Assembly (NCBI GenBank): GCA_017483185.1
Contig: JAFULM010000026.1
Span: 1-57,207 of the forward strand
Source: Prevotella sp.
GTDB taxonomy: Bacteria; Bacteroidota; Bacteroidia; Bacteroidales; Bacteroidaceae
Length of the DNA stretch: 57,207 bases
Direction: 5' to 3'
Each line of letters opens with the position of its first letter. Within the stretch, counting starts at the first letter, position 1. The notes below the pieces were generated by a model. That model was not told where the DNA came from, searched no databases, and worked only from the letters and a program-made list of their open reading frames with translations. The position numbers were made by a program, and so were the translations under genes. This document shows positions 54,614 through 57,207 of the stretch, in pieces.

Positions 54614-55117
54614 ATGCCTGAGATAACTCTTCGTGCCATCGAGCCGGAAGACCTTGAATTGCTTTACAGAATAGAGAATGACATGCTCCTGTGGAACATC
54701 GGGACGACCAATGTCCCTTACTCGCGTTACGTTCTCCATGACTATGTCGCCCATTCATCCGGTGATATTTATACCGACAGACAGGTCAGACTCATGATCG
54801 AGAATGAGGCGAGAGAGGTCGTGGGTATTGTGGATATAATCAATTTTGATCCGCAGCACTTGCGTGCCGAAGTCGGCATTGTAATCGAAAACCGTCACAG
54901 GAGGCAAGGCTATGCCCAAAGGGCCCTCGAACATATTGCAGAATATTCGCTCAATGTCCTCCATCTCCATCAGCTCTACGCTCTGGTCGATCTGAACAAC
55001 TCCGCTTCACTAAATCTCTTTTCCAAAGCCGGATATACCGTTGTTGCCCGGATCGGAGACTGGCTTTATGACGGGAAGCAGTTTCATGATGCCGCCATGA
55101 TGCAAATCCTATTGTGA
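54614..55117 (+). CDS. GNAT-family acetyltransferase
   Basis: 167 aa with the RimJ/SpeG-like layout. ITLRAIEPEDLELLYRIEND begins the fold, VVGIVDIINFD forms beta4 with AEVGIVIENRHRRQGYAQRA providing the acetyl-CoA pyrophosphate loop (RRQGYA), and the late NNSASLNLFSKAGY is typical. The acceptor is unknown; polyamines or protein N-termini are the usual ones for near relatives. It is the last gene of the engB operon, and its stop codon lies within the terminator stem. Confidence 0.88.
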   Translation: MPEITLRAIEPEDLELLYRIENDMLLWNIGTTNVPYSRYVLHDYVAHSSGDIYTDRQVRLMIENEAREVVGIVDIINFDPQHLRAEVGIVIENRHRRQGYAQRALEHIAEYSLNVLHLHQLYALVDLNNSASLNLFSKAGYTVVARIGDWLYDGKQFHDAAMMQILL

Positions 55118-55175
55118 CAAACCGGCACACGTATGAATCCGTCGTATCTTTCGGACCGTACGTGTGCCGGTTTGT
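55117..55175. terminator. Bidirectional terminator
   Basis: Perfect 17-bp arms at 55117-55133 and 55159-55175 between convergent genes. The left arm starts at the last base of the GNAT stop codon. Confidence 0.85.
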
Positions 55176-55196
55176 TATTGATTGCTCTGGATGTCA

Positions 55197-55871
55197 TCAA
55201 CTGCGTTGCATCTCGCGCAAAAGCTCTTTCTGTCGCTCGCTCAGACCAGTGGGCAGCTTCACATTGTATGTGATAATCAAGTCACCATACGTTCCGTCCC
55301 CTCTGTCATACCCCTTTCCACGTAGTCTGACTTTCGTACCGTTTTGAGTCTCCGGCTTCACCTTGAGCTTGATGCGGCTGCCGTTGCTGAGTTGGATGAC
55401 CACCTCACCGCCAAGCATCGCCGTATAGAGGTCGATGCCGACATTGGCGTTCATCTCTCCGCTGTTGCTCCGCATGCTGTCAGTAGCGGCGCGCTGATGT
55501 CTTGCACGTCCTCCGCCCCCGAACATCTGTTCAAAAAACGAGCTGAAACCATTGCCACCCATATTGAATGACGAAAAATCAAAGCCGTCAAACGGAGAAC
55601 CGCCCCCTGTTTGACCGTAGTTGCCGGCGGAATTGAACATGTCTGCGTTGCGCCATTGCTCACCATACCGGTCATATTTGCTTCGTTTCTCCGGGTCACC
55701 GATGACATCGTAAGCCTCCTGCAAAGCCTGAAACTTAGCCTTTGCCTTCGGATCTTCCGGATGAAGGTCCGGATGAAACTGTTTCGTCCGCTTCAGATAC
55801 GCCTTCTTTACGTCCTTCTGCGGGATGTCCTTGGGGACACCGAGGATTTTGTAGTAATCGATAAATGCCAT
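55197..55871 (-). CDS. Short DnaJ/CbpA-type co-chaperone
   Basis: 224 aa. The J domain (residues 5-70) has the HPD motif in FHPDLHPED and activates DnaK. A Gly/Phe-rich linker (about 80-125) follows. Then comes a single C-terminal beta domain, NVGIDLYTAMLGGEVVIQL through GDLIITYNVKLP. CbpA proteins usually have two such domains and about 300 residues, so the first (substrate-binding) one appears absent. There is no zinc-finger region. I see no frameshift; it looks like a natural short form. Confidence 0.9.
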   Translation of the reverse strand: MAFIDYYKILGVPKDIPQKDVKKAYLKRTKQFHPDLHPEDPKAKAKFQALQEAYDVIGDPEKRSKYDRYGEQWRNADMFNSAGNYGQTGGGSPFDGFDFSSFNMGGNGFSSFFEQMFGGGGRARHQRAATDSMRSNSGEMNANVGIDLYTAMLGGEVVIQLSNGSRIKLKVKPETQNGTKVRLRGKGYDRGDGTYGDLIITYNVKLPTGLSERQKELLREMQRS

Positions 55872-56149
55872 AAATGAATCTCCTTTCCTTATTGTTTTAT
55901 TTGTGTTTCAGTATTCGTCCTGCCCGCCAGATTGTCACATGCCTTTTCCTATTCGGTTTTGTGGCAGTGCCACATATTCGCCAGACATGAAGTTTGATGC
56001 TGGCAGTTTCGGGCAGGATTACTACCTCATGAATAGCAAAAAACATGCCGAAGCAGAGTGATAGACAGAGATTTATTTGACATAACCCATCATACGGATG
56101 TCCGAATTGACGTCCATGCCTCTCCTTCATGACCTTTTGTCCTCTTTTT

Positions 56150-56535
56150 TCTGAATTTAAGCTCAAAATCCGGAGGCACTTTCTGAAAATTTTCAGCCAC
56201 GCTCCCAAATTTTCAATTCCTGCGCAGGTCAAAATCGAGGCCGTTTTCCGACTGAAAAATCACTGTTTTTGCAATCTGTTCATTCTCAACCGTTTATGAA
56301 CGGCGTCAGTTCTCCCTCCCCTTGGGGAGGGCCGGGGAGGGGCTCCGTAAGGCCCTCCCGGCTCTGCAACGGGGCCCTTATTGCATTGCAACGAGCGCCC
56401 CGTTGCAACATGACGGCAGCCCCGTTGCGACCCCGTAAGGCCCTTATTGCTCAAAAACGACCGCTTTTTTGAACGTTTTTCACCATCAAAAACTCTCCGA
56501 CTTTTGTGTTTCAGAGAAGCCATAAGGGCCTTACG
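56150..56535 (-). repeat. Modular intergenic repeat, copy E (long form)
   Basis: Read on the minus strand, the outer box CGTAAGGGCC ends near 56535 and the inner box lies 87 nt on. The 99-bp core is 56448-56350, ending in CCGGGAGGGCCT. A 120-bp gap leads to the tail at about 56230-56150, with GAAAATTTG and TTTCAGAAAGT. The gap holds an added perfect hairpin, CCCTCCCC/GGGGAGGG (56314-56331). A further TAAGGGCC-type box lies at about 56590-56603. The gap 55872-56850 has no gene I can support. Confidence 0.88.
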
Positions 56536-56850
56536 GCATGACCTCGGTCTCAAAGTCGTCATTCTGTCGCATGCCCATCGGCACCAACGGGGCCCTTACG
56601 GCTATCGGAAAGCTCTCAAACCCGCAAATTTCGAGCAATTTCCCATACATGGTTTTGTAAACAAATTTATGGCTCATCCGGCATTTCGAAATTATATTAT
56701 TGATTTTCAATAACGGAACAAAGCCGTCATCAGAAAAATAAATGTTTGGCTATATATCCTTTATAAAGACAACTTGCATATATAGTTTTTAAAACTAAAA
56801 AACGAAGAAAACATTGTTGAATAGCACGATGTGCCGATTTTTTTAATAAT

Positions 56851-57021
56851 TTTGCATTTGCTACTCACCTTATCGAGCAAGGCACCGATCTGAAGATTGT
56901 GAAAGAGCTTATGGGGCATAATAGTATCCGTACAACCGAGATATACGTCCACATCGCCGACACATTCAAGAGCAAAATCAAAAGTCCGTTGGACGACATT
57001 CTGGAGGAGGACGGACTATGA
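56851..57021 (+). pseudogene. Tyrosine recombinase (integrase), C-terminal remnant
   Basis: 57 residues beginning FAFATHLIEQGTDLKIVKEL and including LMGHNSIRTTEIYVHI. They match the last part of the XerC/D-like integrase catalytic domain: the conserved His in LMGHNS and the nucleophile Tyr in TTEIY. The tail DILEEDGL ends at a TGA at 57019-57021. Upstream the frame hits a stop at 56818-56820 and has no start codon, so the catalytic Arg and most of the gene are absent. It is a remnant of an integrated element. Confidence 0.85.
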
Positions 57022-57103
57022 ATATACTTAAAGAAAATAACAGCCAAATCCGCTGTTAGCATTACGTTATCCGCAATAGTAAAACAATTAAAAATTAAAA
57101 GAT

Positions 57104-57207
57104 TATGGCAACAACAGAAGAAAGAGACATCTTTAATAATGAGTATGTTCAAATTTACACAAATGGTTCTGGTAACATTGTTCTGCTCTTCCAAAATGAG
57201 GTTGAAA
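57104..57207 (+). CDS. Start of an unidentified gene, cut by the window end
   Basis: An open frame of 34 codons from ATG 57104 (MATTEERDIFNNEYVQIYTN) runs past the window edge. An A-rich stretch (AAAAATTAAAAGATT) precedes the start, as is usual for Bacteroidota. Too little is present for a function. It follows the integrase remnant by 82 bp and may belong to the same former mobile element. Confidence 0.5.

Noticed and set aside
11564-56535. CRISPR array as explanation of the repeats
   Set aside because: Copies are 7-20 kb apart, lack short regular spacers, and no cas gene is present.

Overview
The window reads as chromosomal DNA of a member of the Bacteroidota, most probably a Prevotella-like Bacteroidales. 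The main evidence is the promoter type. At least a dozen genes are preceded by a TAnnTTTG -7 box with a TTG/TTTG box 19-21 bp upstream, and Shine-Dalgarno sequences are largely absent. The gene set agrees: a single-chain pyruvate:ferredoxin oxidoreductase, a membrane pyrophosphatase, a LytTR/LytS-type two-component pair, GH43 and uronate metabolism, a FucO-type reductase and many clade-typical hypothetical proteins. Genus is inference.

Layout. Positions 306-11296 carry pyruvate oxidation (nifJ), an AAA ATPase, an ATP-grasp-like gene overlapping a secreted GH43 glycosidase, hppA and an acidic unknown protein. Positions 12068-15048 hold rarA, a D-2-hydroxyacid dehydrogenase and a TRIC-family membrane protein. 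Positions 15230-21316 are a minus-strand lon-tgt-lptG/F-DEAD helicase operon, followed by three tandem tRNA-Lys(CTT) genes. Positions 22763-32095 hold kdsB-trmN6, a MORN-repeat protein, a YhcH-family protein, glgB, two clade hypotheticals, a tandem ABC ATPase and ruvC. Positions 32250-36559 are a decayed block: a response regulator with an internal deletion, a 5'-truncated sensor kinase and a 5'-truncated RND pump, the last two joined head to head. Positions 36634-42190 hold mntP, a YeiH-like gene, fucO, a TIGR02757 gene and uxaB. Positions 43007-55117 hold a COG2509 flavoprotein, pheT-yebC, two small minus-strand genes and an engB-ABCF-recR-membrane protein-GT2-GNAT operon. A J-domain protein, a tyrosine recombinase C-terminal remnant and the start of an unidentified gene close the window.

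The most unusual signal is a five-copy modular intergenic repeat at about 11.6, 22.3, 42.6, 49.4 and 56.4 kb. Each copy has a GC-rich quasi-palindromic core of exactly 99 bp between an AAGGSCC-type box and a GGGAGGSCC box, and an AT-rich tail module on one side. In three copies the core-to-tail spacing is 120 bp and an outer box sits 87 nt from the inner box. It occupies nearly all the long gaps in an otherwise compact region. It does not look like a known insertion sequence, a CRISPR array or a simple REP element. I cannot say whether it is a non-autonomous mobile element, a structured RNA or a DNA-organising site.

Convergent operons are separated by long, often perfect bidirectional terminator hairpins. 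No rRNA, CRISPR array, riboswitch or intact insertion sequence was seen.
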